Part shown: positions 31,548 through 40,362 of the stretch, in pieces | Numbering within the stretch: the first letter of the stretch is position 1 | How the letters are laid out: each line of letters begins with the position of its first letter | NCBI GenBank assembly: GCA_963795385.1 | Contig: CAWCHK010000011.1 | Span: forward strand, 62,001-126,000 | DNA: 64,000 nt | Origin: CAVURS01 sp963795385 | GTDB lineage: Bacteria; Actinomycetota; Actinomycetes; Actinomycetales; CAVURS01 | Direction: 5' to 3' | Made by a program: the position numbers and the translations under genes | Notes under the pieces: model-generated | Databases searched by the model: none | Seen by the model: only the letters and a program-made list of their open reading frames with translations | Told to the model about the DNA's origin: nothing

Positions 31548-32370
31548 ATGACCTTCCAGCCGCCGCCGGGCCGCGACGATGTTCGCGGCGTACGTCATCG
31601 CCCTGCTCTTCATGCTGCCGTACGCCGAGATGGTGATCACCGCGCTGCGGCCCGCCAACGAGCTGAGCAGCCCGAACTACCTGCCGCACCACTTCACGCT
31701 GTCGAACTTCACGTCGATCTGGAGCACCGGCTTCGGCGGCAACCTGGGCGCGAGCCTCAAGGTGGCCGGGGGCGCGACGGTGCTGGTGCTGCTCGTCGCC
31801 ATGCCGGCGGCGTACTACACGGCCCGGCACCGCTTCCTGGGCCGCAGCCTCTTCCTGCTCCTGGTGCTCTGCACGCAGATGTTCCAGCCCGCCGCGATGC
31901 TGGTGGGGATCCAGCGCGAGTTCATCAGCTTCAACCTGCCGAGCCCGATCCTGTCCCTGATCCTGGTCAACGCCGGCTTCAACCTCGCCTTCGCCGTGTG
32001 GCTGCTCAACGGGTACTTCTCCTCGATCCCGACCGAGCTGGAGGAGGCCGCGATGGTCGACGGCACCAGCCGGTTCGGCGCGCTGGTCCGGATCACGCTG
32101 CCGCTGGCCCTGCCCGGGATCGTGACCGCGCTGATCTTCACCTTCATCGGCGCGTGGAACGAGTTCCTGGTCGCGCTGACCCTCACCCTCGGCACACCGC
32201 ACGGGCAGCAACCGCTGACGGTCGGGATCAACAGCTACATCGGTCAGTACTCGATCGACTGGGGGCACCTGTTCGCCGGCGCGGTGATCGCGACGGTCCC
32301 GGTGATCATCCTGTTTGCGATGATCGAGGGCCGCGTGGTCAGCGGTCTGACCGCCGGCTCGATCAAGTAG
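31548..32370 (+). CDS. Carbohydrate ABC transporter permease (MalG type), one frameshift
   Basis: ATG 31548 has a good ribosome site (AGGAGACGG) and gives MTFQPPPGR, after which one extra base near 31570 must be removed to continue as MFAAYVIALLFMLPYAEMV. An internal ATG at 31579 would avoid the shift but has no ribosome site. The rest is a normal MalG-type permease of about 273 residues with six helices, EAA loop (IPTELEEAAMVDGTSRFG) and the C-terminal VVSGLTAGSIK. Confidence 0.88.
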
Positions 32371-32392
32371 CCACCACCCAGGAGGGGGCCCG

Positions 32393-33355
32393 ATGAGCTC
32401 CGTCGTCGCGGTCGACGTGGGTGGCACGACGATCAAGGGCGCCGTGGTCTCCGCGGCGGGAGAGATGCTGCGGCCCAGCGAGACCGAGACACCGGTGGCG
32501 TCCGGGCCCGACGAGGTCGTCCGAGCCGTCCGCGCGTTCACCCGCAGCCTCGTCGATGCGGCCGGCTCGGCGGGGACGGGCGCCCCGGGGGAGGTCGCCG
32601 CCGTCGGGGTCGTGGTCCCGGGATCGGTCGACGCAGCCAACGGCGTTGCGCGGTTCGCCGCCAACATCGGCTGGCGGGACGTGCCCCTGCGCAGCCTGGT
32701 CTCCGACGACACGGGGCTCCCGGCCGTCCTGGACCACGACGTCCGCGCCGCAGGCCTCGCCGAGGCCACGCTGGGCTCGACCGGTGGTGTCGGCGACGCG
32801 CTCTTGGTGGTCATCGGGACGGGGATCGCCGGCCACCTGACCGTTGCGGGACAACCGGTCTCGGGATCCACCGGCGTTGCCGGCGAGATCGGGCACGTCC
32901 CGGTCTGGCCCGACGGTGAACCCTGCCCGTGCGGGCAACGAGGCTGCCTCGAGCGCTACGCCTCCGCGAGCGGCATCAGCCGGCGCTATCTCGACCGCAC
33001 CGGGCGGACGGCCGGCGCCGACGAGATCCTGCTCCTGCGGCCGGATGACGTTGTGGCCGAACAGGTCTGGCGAGAGGCGATCGAGGCCCTGGCGGTCGCG
33101 CTGGCGTCGTACACGATGCTGCTCGACCCGGAGGTGGTCGTGATCGGCGGCGGCCTGTCGCGGGCCGGCACCCAGCTGCTCGAACCCCTCAGGGCCGCGC
33201 TGAGCGAGCGGGTGGGCTGGCGGCCGTGCCCGCGGCTGGAGCTCTCCACGCTGGGCGCCCGGGCCGGCCTCCTCGGCGCGGCCATCCTCGCGGCCGGGGC
33301 CGCGGGCATCGACGTCGCCCCTTGGCGTGGCACTCGACCCTCCGGGACGGGCTAG
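32393..33355 (+). CDS. ROK family sugar kinase
   Basis: 320 residues with the ATP-binding DVGGTTIKGAVV (8-19), the catalytic Asp in LDHDVRAAGLAE, and the ROK zinc motif GH...CPCGQRGC near residues 165-185. ROK kinases phosphorylate glucose, ManNAc, GlcNAc or related sugars at C6. As the last gene of the importer operon, 22 bases after the permease, with a good GGAGG site, it most likely phosphorylates the imported N-acetylhexosamine, supplying the deacetylase. That makes the route independent of a PTS. Confidence 0.92.
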   Translation: MSSVVAVDVGGTTIKGAVVSAAGEMLRPSETETPVASGPDEVVRAVRAFTRSLVDAAGSAGTGAPGEVAAVGVVVPGSVDAANGVARFAANIGWRDVPLRSLVSDDTGLPAVLDHDVRAAGLAEATLGSTGGVGDALLVVIGTGIAGHLTVAGQPVSGSTGVAGEIGHVPVWPDGEPCPCGQRGCLERYASASGISRRYLDRTGRTAGADEILLLRPDDVVAEQVWREAIEALAVALASYTMLLDPEVVVIGGGLSRAGTQLLEPLRAALSERVGWRPCPRLELSTLGARAGLLGAAILAAGAAGIDVAPWRGTRPSGTG

Positions 33356-33364
33356 GTTCGGTCG

Positions 33365-34141
33365 ATGAGCTTCGACGTCGCCGCGGACGCCTACGGGCGT
33401 TTCATGGGCCGGTACTCCGAGCCGCTCGCGCAACAGTTCGCGGAGCTGGCCGGCCTGGCGGCGGGGCAACAGGCGCTGGACGTCGGCTGCGGGCCGGGGG
33501 CGCTCAGTGCGGTGCTGGCCGACCGGCTCGGGGCGTCCTCCGTCACGGCGGTCGACCCGTCCGGGTCGTTCGTCGAGGCGGCTCGGGCCCGGCTGCCGGG
33601 CGTCGACGTCCGTCAGGGCTCGGCCGAGTCGCTGCCGTTCGGCGACGACACGTTCGACGTCGCCCTCGCCCAGCTGGTCGTCCACTTCATGACCGATCCG
33701 GTCGGCGGGATCGCGGAGATGGCCCGGGTCACCAGGCCGGACGGCCTGGTCGCCGCGTGCGTGTGGAACCACGCCGATGACCGTGGCCCGATCTCGGACT
33801 TCTGGCGGGCCGTTCACTCGCTCGACCCCGAGGCCGCGGGCGAGTCCCAGCTCGCCGGCGCGCGCGAGGGCCACCTGGTGGAGCTGTTCGAGCGCAGCGG
33901 GCTGACGGACGTCGAGTCGTCGATCCTGACCGTCCGGGTCGGCTACGGGTCGTTCGAGGAGTGGTGGGAGCCCTACACCGCCGGGGTCGGACCGGCCGGA
34001 GCGTACGTCGCCCAGCTCGACCCGCAGCGGCGCGCGGAGCTCCGCGAGCGTTGCGCCGACCTGTTGCCGCCGGCGCCGTTCGAGATCACCGCCCGCGCGT
34101 GGGTCGCGCTCGGCCGGGTGCCGTCGCGCGCCCGCGACTAG
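33365..34141 (+). CDS. Class I SAM-dependent methyltransferase
   Basis: 258 residues. Motif I is LDVGCGPGALSAVLADRLG (about 39-57), motif II includes VTAVDPSGSFVEAAR, and a post-motif FDVALAQLVVHFMTDP is present, as in UbiE/Methyltransf_11 proteins. The substrate is unknown. It begins ten bases after the ROK kinase but is not of the same pathway by content. Confidence 0.9.
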   Translation: MSFDVAADAYGRFMGRYSEPLAQQFAELAGLAAGQQALDVGCGPGALSAVLADRLGASSVTAVDPSGSFVEAARARLPGVDVRQGSAESLPFGDDTFDVALAQLVVHFMTDPVGGIAEMARVTRPDGLVAACVWNHADDRGPISDFWRAVHSLDPEAAGESQLAGAREGHLVELFERSGLTDVESSILTVRVGYGSFEEWWEPYTAGVGPAGAYVAQLDPQRRAELRERCADLLPPAPFEITARAWVALGRVPSRARD

Positions 34142-34152
34142 GCTCGCCGGTC

Positions 34153-34485
34153 ATGGCGTACGACGAGGAGCTGGCGGACCGGCTGCGCGAGCTGCTGCAC
34201 GGCGAGCCGGGCCTGACGGAGAAGCGCATGTTCGGCGGGCTGGCCTTCCTGATCAACGGGCACATGGCCGTGAGCGCGAGCAGCCAGGGCGGCCTGCTGC
34301 TGCGGGTCGCTCCCGACGACACCGACGCGCTCGTGCACCCTCCACACGTCCAGCGGTTCGCCATGCGGGGCCGGGAGATGGACGGGTGGCTGCGGGTCGA
34401 CCCGGCGGCGGTCGACACCGATGACGCCCTGCGCGGCTGGGTGGACCACGGGGTCGCGCTGGCCCGGGCCCTGCCGCCCAAGTGA
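34153..34485 (+). CDS. TfoX N-terminal domain protein
   Basis: 110 residues. The sequence MAYDEELADRLRELL and EKRMFGGLAFLINGHMAV are typical of stand-alone TfoX_N proteins, with the conserved MFGG turn. In proteobacteria the domain belongs to a competence regulator; in Actinomycetota these small proteins have no known role. Start at ATG 34153, 11 bases after the methyltransferase stop. Confidence 0.87.
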   Translation: MAYDEELADRLRELLHGEPGLTEKRMFGGLAFLINGHMAVSASSQGGLLLRVAPDDTDALVHPPHVQRFAMRGREMDGWLRVDPAAVDTDDALRGWVDHGVALARALPPK

Positions 34486-34548
34486 CGGTGACGGCCGGCC
34501 GCGTCGACCTGCGGGCAGCGCACGGCCTGCGTGCCAACGGCTCACCGC

Positions 34549-35367
34549 GTGCCTGAGCTGCCCGAGGTCGAGTCCGCCCGCACCGTCATCGAGCGGGCCG
34601 CGCTGGGGCGACGGATCGTGGCCGTCGACGACTCGGACACCTACGAGTGCCGTCCGCACCAGCCCGGCGACATCCGGCGCGCGCTGGTCGGCCGCCGGCT
34701 CACGGCGGCGAACCGTCGCGGCAAGAGCATGTGGTGTGACACGTCCGGGGTGGGCCGGTCGCGCACGCCGGGCCCGGCTCTCGGCATCCATCTCGGCATG
34801 TCGGGCAAGATCGTGATCGCGAACCCCAGCGGTGAGGAGATCGACGGCGGGGACTACTGGGAGCGCGGCCGCACCTCCGGCGACTACCGCTACGGCCGCT
34901 TCTCGCTGTCCTTCGCGGACGGTGGGACGTTGATCCTCGTCGACCCGCGCCGGCTGGGCCGGGTGCGGCTCGACCCGGCCATCGACCTCCTGGGCCCGGA
35001 TGCGCGCGACCTCACGCTCCGGGAGTTCCGGTCGGCGCTCGCGGGCGGCACAGCCCCGGTCAAGGCGCGGCTGCTCGACCAGACGGCCATCGCCGGCATC
35101 GGCAACCTGCTCGCCGACCAGATCCTGTGGCTGGCCCGGATCAACCCGGCCCGGTCGGTCAAGGATCTGGACGATCGTGAGGTGGAGCGGCTGCACCGGG
35201 CCACCCGGCGCGCCATCGACCGTGCACTGGCCGGCGGCGGCGTGCATACCCTGTCGCTCATGGACTTTCGCCGCCCGGGCGCCGAGTGCCCGCGCGACGG
35301 CGCGCCCATGCTGCGAGGCACGGTCGGCGGCCGTACGACGTGGTGGTGCTCGCGTGAGCAGGCCTGA
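34549..35367 (+). CDS. Fpg/Nei family DNA glycosylase
   Basis: The start must be GTG 34549, since the enzyme needs Pro2-Glu3 (PELPEVESART) as nucleophile and acid after Met removal; a frame extending to 34531 would block it. The 272-residue protein has the lysine loop (NRRGKSMWCD), the helix-two-turn-helix (LLDQTAIAGIGNLLADQILW) and a C-terminal finger. The finger is odd: it has only two Cys (AECPRDGAP and TTWWCSREQA), not four. Base-excision repair of oxidised bases with AP lyase activity is expected. Confidence 0.9.
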   Translation: MPELPEVESARTVIERAALGRRIVAVDDSDTYECRPHQPGDIRRALVGRRLTAANRRGKSMWCDTSGVGRSRTPGPALGIHLGMSGKIVIANPSGEEIDGGDYWERGRTSGDYRYGRFSLSFADGGTLILVDPRRLGRVRLDPAIDLLGPDARDLTLREFRSALAGGTAPVKARLLDQTAIAGIGNLLADQILWLARINPARSVKDLDDREVERLHRATRRAIDRALAGGGVHTLSLMDFRRPGAECPRDGAPMLRGTVGGRTTWWCSREQA

Positions 35368-35402
35368 CGGCGACCGCAGGTGAGGAACGCCGAGCCCCTG
35401 TG

Positions 35403-36413
35403 TCAGCCGCTGCGCTCGTGGCTCCACTCCTCCGACTGGGTCAGCCAGAAGAGGTAGGCCAACGCCGGTACGACGAGGACCGTGGCCAGGCCGACGACCG
35501 CCAGCAGCCCGGCCAGGGTCGCCCGGGGGCCGGCTGCCTCCTGGATCCGGAGCTGGTCGGTCAGCACCCACGGGTACTGCGCGACCCCCCATCCGGCGAC
35601 GACGGTCGCGACGGCGGCCACGGCCGTGAGCCTCGCCAGCCGGTAGCTCCGACGGGCGAGCAGCCAGAGCGTCGCGAGGCCGGCCAGCGCGGAGAGCAGG
35701 ACGAGGGGCAGCGCCCTCGTGGTGAGCTCACCGCTCAGCGTCGGGGCGTCCTGGTGGATCGGCACCAGCGCCACCAGGACGACGCCGCCGGTGACCGCGC
35801 CGAGGATCAGGCTCCGGATCCGCAGCTGCTCGGCCAGGGCGTGGTCGGCCGATCGCTCGGCGTCAGCGGTGAGGAACACACCGGCGAGGAAGCTGCAGGT
35901 CGCGACTGCGACGACGCCGCCGAAGACCGAGGTCGGGTTGAGCCAGGAGCTCCACAGGTCGCCGTACCCCGCCCGTGGCACCCGTCCCGAAGCCACAGCG
36001 CCGGCCGCGCAGCCGAGGAAGAACGGTGTGATCAAGGACGACCCGGCGAACACCGCACCGAACAGCCGCGCCTGCGCGAGGGTCGCGGCGTACTTGCGGA
36101 AGGCGAAGCTGGCGCCGCGCAGGACGATGCCGACCAGGGCCAGGGCCAGCGGGACGAACAAGGTCGTCATGGCCGCGGCGAACGCCCGCGGGAAGCCCGT
36201 CCACCAGAAGACCAGGAGGTAGATCAGCCAGACGTGGTTGGCCTCCCAGACCGGACCGATGCTGTGGTCGATCAGGACCCGGAGCCGGCCGCCCCGCCGC
36301 GCACCCCCGGCCGTCAGGTCCCAGAAGCCCGAGCCGAAGTCCGCACCGCCGAAGACCGCGTAGACGAGGACACCGGCGAACATCGCCACCGCAACGACAT
36401 CGGCCAGGGACAT
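35403..36413 (-). CDS. cydB: Cytochrome bd oxidase subunit II
   Basis: 336 residues with about nine membrane helices. The N-terminal VYAVFGGADFGSGFWDLTAGG and DHSIGPVWEANHVWLIYLLVFWWTGFP are CydB hallmarks. It forms the heterodimer with CydA that oxidises quinol and reduces oxygen at high affinity. The start ATG overlaps the cydA stop by one base (TGATG), so translation is coupled. No cydCD genes follow in the window. Confidence 0.95.
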   Translation of the reverse strand: MSLADVVAVAMFAGVLVYAVFGGADFGSGFWDLTAGGARRGGRLRVLIDHSIGPVWEANHVWLIYLLVFWWTGFPRAFAAAMTTLFVPLALALVGIVLRGASFAFRKYAATLAQARLFGAVFAGSSLITPFFLGCAAGAVASGRVPRAGYGDLWSSWLNPTSVFGGVVAVATCSFLAGVFLTADAERSADHALAEQLRIRSLILGAVTGGVVLVALVPIHQDAPTLSGELTTRALPLVLLSALAGLATLWLLARRSYRLARLTAVAAVATVVAGWGVAQYPWVLTDQLRIQEAAGPRATLAGLLAVVGLATVLVVPALAYLFWLTQSEEWSHERSG

Positions 36414-37834
36414 CAGCTGCCGTCCCCACCCGGCCGTCCGGCGCGGGCGGCCTCGTCGACCACCGCCGCCCCCGGACCGTACGGCGTCGGCAGGTCGACC
36501 TCGCCGGCCCGCCAGCGCCGTGCCATCGACCGCAGCACGACGTACGCGCCGACGGTCATCCCCGCGTAGATGACGACGACTCCGGCCAGGCTCCACCACA
36601 GGCCGGGGTTCTGGCTCGCCGCGTCGGTGGTACGCAGCACCTGCCACACCGTCCACGGCTGCCGGCCCACCTCGGTGGCGACCCAGCCGCACTCCAGCGC
36701 GACGACAGCGAGCGGCCCGGCGACGACCGCACACCGCTGGAACCACCTGTGCGGCAACAGGTCCCGCCCCCTGTACCGGCAGAACCAGAAGCCCACCACG
36801 CCGATCGCCAGCAGTGTGCCGATGCCGACCATCGACTGGAACGCGAGGTGCGTGGTGTTCATCGGCGGCCGGTCCCCCACCGGGATCGTGTCCATGCCCC
36901 GCACCGGCTTGGAGAAGGAGTTCTTCGCGATCAGGGACCCGAGCCGCGGGATCGACAGGGCCCACCGGACGTGGCCGTCGACGACGATGCCGCCGAAGCG
37001 CTCGGGGGACGGCGCCTCGGTCGTCGTCGCCAGCTCGAACGCCGCGAGCTTCGACGGCTGGCGGCCGCCGACCTGCAGGCCGAGGATGTGACCGATCACC
37101 GGCTGCAGCAGGGCGCTGACCGTGGCGAAGGCGAACGGGACCGTGAAGCCGAGGCGGTGATGCTCGTCCCACCGCCCGCGCAGCATCCCCGCGGCGTACA
37201 CCGCGGCGACGACGAAGCCGACCAGCATGAACGCTCCGACCCACATGTGCGCGAACTGCAGCCAGACGCCGTCGTTGAACATCGCCCGCCATGGGTTGAC
37301 GTCGGTCACGGCGCCGTCGACGATGCGGAAGCCGGCCGGCTCGTTCATCCAGGCGTTGACGCTCACGACACAGAAGCTGCCGAAGACGCCGGCCGCGGCC
37401 ATCGGCAGCAGCATCGCCAGGTGCCGCCGCGGTGGCATCCGGTCCCACCCGTAGAGGTAGATGCCGAGGAAGATCGCCTCGACGAAGAACGACATCCCCT
37501 CGAACGCGAACGGCAGCCCGAGCACGTCACCGAACCGGCCCATCAGGCCCGGCCACAGCAGTCCCATCTCGAAGCTCAGGACCGTGCCCGACACCGCGCC
37601 GATCGCGAAGAGCACCGCGGAGACCTTGGCCCAGCGGCGGGCCAGGCCCAGCGCGACGTCGTCACCCCGCACGATGCCTCGGCGGTGGACGACGAAGATC
37701 ATCGTGGGGAACGCGACCCCGAAGCACGCCAGCACGATGTGCCAGCCCAGCGAGAGCGCCATCTGCTCGCGCGCGGGCAGCAGTCCCGGCGGCACCGGTG
37801 CGGTTGCCGCCGTCAGCAGGCCGGCCGCCGTCAT
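36413..37834 (-). CDS. cydA: Cytochrome bd oxidase subunit I
   Basis: Start at ATG 37834; the upstream open frame to 37906 is Pro/Arg-rich and unlikely. 473 residues, heme b595/d ligand region SLGWHIVLACFGVAFP near the N-terminus, a quinol loop with GMDTIPVGDRPP of short type, and the conserved GWVATEVGRQPW. It carries the three hemes of the bd oxidase. First gene of the cydAB pair. Confidence 0.95.
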   Translation of the reverse strand: MTAAGLLTAATAPVPPGLLPAREQMALSLGWHIVLACFGVAFPTMIFVVHRRGIVRGDDVALGLARRWAKVSAVLFAIGAVSGTVLSFEMGLLWPGLMGRFGDVLGLPFAFEGMSFFVEAIFLGIYLYGWDRMPPRRHLAMLLPMAAAGVFGSFCVVSVNAWMNEPAGFRIVDGAVTDVNPWRAMFNDGVWLQFAHMWVGAFMLVGFVVAAVYAAGMLRGRWDEHHRLGFTVPFAFATVSALLQPVIGHILGLQVGGRQPSKLAAFELATTTEAPSPERFGGIVVDGHVRWALSIPRLGSLIAKNSFSKPVRGMDTIPVGDRPPMNTTHLAFQSMVGIGTLLAIGVVGFWFCRYRGRDLLPHRWFQRCAVVAGPLAVVALECGWVATEVGRQPWTVWQVLRTTDAASQNPGLWWSLAGVVVIYAGMTVGAYVVLRSMARRWRAGEVDLPTPYGPGAAVVDEAARAGRPGGDGS

Positions 37835-37841
37835 CGCCGGC

Positions 37842-38249
37842 TCAGCCCGCCGGCGGGACGAGGCCCGCGCCCTCGGCGTAGGACCGGGCGAGGCCGGCGG
37901 GGGCACAGTCGAGCCACCCGTCCACGATCAGCTCGCGGACGGCCCGCTTGCCGGCCTGGCGCAGCTCGACCAGCACCGCCGGATAGTTGTCGAAGTGCTC
38001 GATGGTGAAGACGCCCTTGAGCCCCTGCGCGAGAACGGCTTCCTTCTCCCCCAGGTCGCTGACGTGCACGGCGAGGATCTCGCCCCGGGCCGGTGCCACG
38101 CCGCCGAACCGCTTGAGGTCGGCCTTGCTGAACGGCCGCTCCCAGGCGAAGGTCTTGCCGTTCACGGCCCAGGTACGGGTGCCCCAGCGGGTCCCCTCGA
38201 CCACCTCCGGCAGGGCCAGGGCCATGGCTGCGGCGTCGTCCAGCGTCAT
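37842..38249 (-). CDS. MmcQ/YjbR family protein
   Basis: 135 residues from ATG 38249. The sequence LPEVVEGTRWGTRTWAVNGKTFAW and the C-terminal ELIVDGWLDCAP match the CyaY-like fold of MmcQ/YjbR proteins. They may bind DNA or small molecules; function is not established. It is eight bases upstream of cydA on the same strand. A second, distinct member is at 59276. Confidence 0.88.
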   Translation of the reverse strand: MTLDDAAAMALALPEVVEGTRWGTRTWAVNGKTFAWERPFSKADLKRFGGVAPARGEILAVHVSDLGEKEAVLAQGLKGVFTIEHFDNYPAVLVELRQAGKRAVRELIVDGWLDCAPAGLARSYAEGAGLVPPAG

Positions 38250-38326
38250 CACCAGACCCACGCTAGCCGGGCCGTGAGCCGCAGCTGGAGGTCGCCCGGC
38301 CGGGCGCGCGCTCGACTCGATGGGGG

Positions 38327-39710
38327 TCAGGCGCCCGCCGCGGGGGCGTGGATCAGCTTGCGGTTGACGAACTCGTCGATGCCGTAGGGGCCGAGCTCGC
38401 GTCCGACGCCGGAGCGCTTGGTGCCACCGAACGGCAGCTCGGGCCCGCCACCCTCGGGCGCGTTGATCCAGACCATCCCGGTGTCGAGCCGGTCGGCGAC
38501 GTCGAGCGCGACCGCCGGGTCCGAGTGGTAGACGACCCCACCGAGCCCGTACGGCGTGTCGTTGGCCAGGGTGACGGCCTCGTCCACGTCGCTGACGCGG
38601 TAGACGACAGCGACCGGTCCGAACAGCTCCTCGCGGTAGGCCCGCATGTCCGGCGTGACACCGGTGAGGACGGTCGCCTCGACGAAGGCCCCAGGACCCT
38701 CCACCCGGCGCCCACCCGTGTGGACCTTGGCGCCCTTGCCGACCGCGTCGTCGACCTGAGCCATCAGGCCGGCGGCAGCGGCCTCGGACGAGAGCGGGCC
38801 GTATTTCGTCGACGCGTCGGTCGGGTCACCCGTCGTCCAGGCGGCCATCGACGCGGTGAACTCCTCGACGAACTCGTCGTAGAGCCGGTCGGCGACGATG
38901 AACCGCTTGGCGGCGTTGCAGGCCTGCCCGGCGTTCTCCATCCGGGCCTCGGCCGCGTCCTTGGCGACGCGCGGCGACGTCCGCCGTGTCCAGGACGATG
39001 AACGCGTCGGAGCCGCCGAGCTCGAGGACGACCTTCTTCAGGTTCGCCCCGGCGATGGACGCGACGGCGGTACCGGCCCGCTCGCTGCCGGTGACCGAGA
39101 CCCCGGCCACCCGGGGGTCGGCGATCATCGAGGCCACCTGCTCGTTCGTCGCGAACAGGTTGATGTACGCGTCGGTCGTGAGCCCCGCGTCGCGGAACAC
39201 CTGCTCCGTCGCGAGCGCCGACTCGGGGCACTGGGGTGCGTGCTTGAGCAGGATCGTGTTGCCCACCATCAGGTTCGGGCCGGCGAACCGGGCGACCTGG
39301 TAGTACGGGTAGTTCCACGGCATGATCCCGAGCAGCGGGCCGATCGGGGCCTTGCGGATGAGCGCCGTGCCGTCGGAGGCGGAGTCGAGCCGCTCGTCCG
39401 CCAGCAGGGCCGGCCCCTGGTCGGCGTAGTAGCGGTAGATGTCCGCGACGTACTCGATCTCGCCGACGGCCTCGGCCGTCGTCTTGCCCATCTCGCGGGT
39501 GATGAGCAGCGCGAGCGCGTCGACCCGCGCGAGGTAGAGGTCGGCCACCCGGTGCAGGACCGCGGCGCGTTCGGCGACCGACGTCCGGCCCAGCTCGCGG
39601 TACGCCGCATGGCTGCGCTCCAGGGCGGATCCGATCTCGGCCTCCGTCGCCGTCTCGAACTCGCTCTCGAGGACACCGGTGGCTGGGTTGACGACGCGAT
39701 AGTCACTCAC
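38327..39710 (-). CDS. NAD(P)-dependent aldehyde dehydrogenase (succinate-semialdehyde type), one frameshift
   Basis: GTG 39710 starts a protein of about 460 residues. It has the IMPWNYPYYQVARF motif, the NAD(P) fold SVTGSERAGTAVA, catalytic Glu in VLELGGSDAF and catalytic Cys in NAGQACNAAKRF. The C-terminal PELPFGGTKRSGVGRELG is typical of GabD/YneI-like enzymes. The frame changes near 38975 (GCCGCGCGTCGCC) and the length has one base over a multiple of three. Substrate is likely succinate semialdehyde or another small aldehyde. Confidence 0.9.
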
Positions 39711-39759
39711 GAGAGCGCACCCTACGCTGCGCGGTCGGGGGGGGCGGTGCGGTCGCTGG

Positions 39760-40182
39760 TCAGGCCGGGGGCTCCGAGGCCGGATCGCGTGTGCCGACAA
39801 CGGCATCGGCCTCGATCTCGACCAGAAGGCCGGGCTCGATCAGCGCCCTGACCTCCACCATCGACGACGCCGGCCGGATGTCGGCGAAGAACTCACCGTG
39901 GGCCCGTCCGACGGCCTCCCACTGGCTGATGTCGGTCACGAACATGCGGGTGCGCACCACGTCGGACAGGTCGGCGCCGGCCTCACGCAGGGCGGCGCCG
40001 ATCCGGCGGATCGCCTCGCGGGCCTGCTCGGCGATGTCTTCCCCTCCGACCGGGCCCTCGCCGGCCCGGGCCGCCGTCGTGCCGGCCACCGAGACCCAGT
40101 CACCGACGCGCACCGCGCGCGAGTAGCCGACGACCGGCTCCCAGACCGCACCCGAGGACACCAGCGTCCTGCCTTCGACCAT
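39760..40182 (-). CDS. RidA family (YjgF/UK114) protein
   Basis: 140 residues from ATG 40182. The RidA trimer motifs are seen: SVAGTTAA, EQAREAIRRIGAALREAGA, DVVRTRMFVTDI and the C-terminal LVEIEADAVVG with the substrate-binding Arg/Glu. RidA hydrolyses reactive imines and enamines from PLP enzymes. It lies 50 bases upstream of the aldehyde dehydrogenase on the same strand and divergent from the LacI gene. Confidence 0.9.
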   Translation of the reverse strand: MVEGRTLVSSGAVWEPVVGYSRAVRVGDWVSVAGTTAARAGEGPVGGEDIAEQAREAIRRIGAALREAGADLSDVVRTRMFVTDISQWEAVGRAHGEFFADIRPASSMVEVRALIEPGLLVEIEADAVVGTRDPASEPPA

Positions 40183-40294
40183 GGCCGTCCCCGTTCCAGT
40201 GCCGCGCCGGCCGCGGGTCGGCCGGCTCCGACCGTACGGGCCGCTGCCCGGGCAACGCATCCCTCCCGCCACGGCCGCTCTCTCGGTCCTCTAC

Positions 40295-40332
40295 TTGACC
40301 GGTAAAGATCCTCGGCGTACTGTACCGGTAAA
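40295..40332 (+). promoter_or_regulatory. Promoter with two ACCGGTAAA operators before the lacI-like gene
   Basis: TTGACC (40295-40300) and TACTGT (40318-40323) are spaced by 17 bases and look like -35 and -10 boxes. The palindrome-like boxes TTGACCGGTAAA (40295-40306) and TGTACCGGTAAA (40321-40332) lie on them, with centres 26 bases apart. LacI-family operators are palindromes with a central CG, as in ACCGGT. Autorepression by the following gene product is inferred. Confidence 0.6.
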
Positions 40333-40362
40333 GCACGCACGATCGAGAGGAGGCGACCGAGC

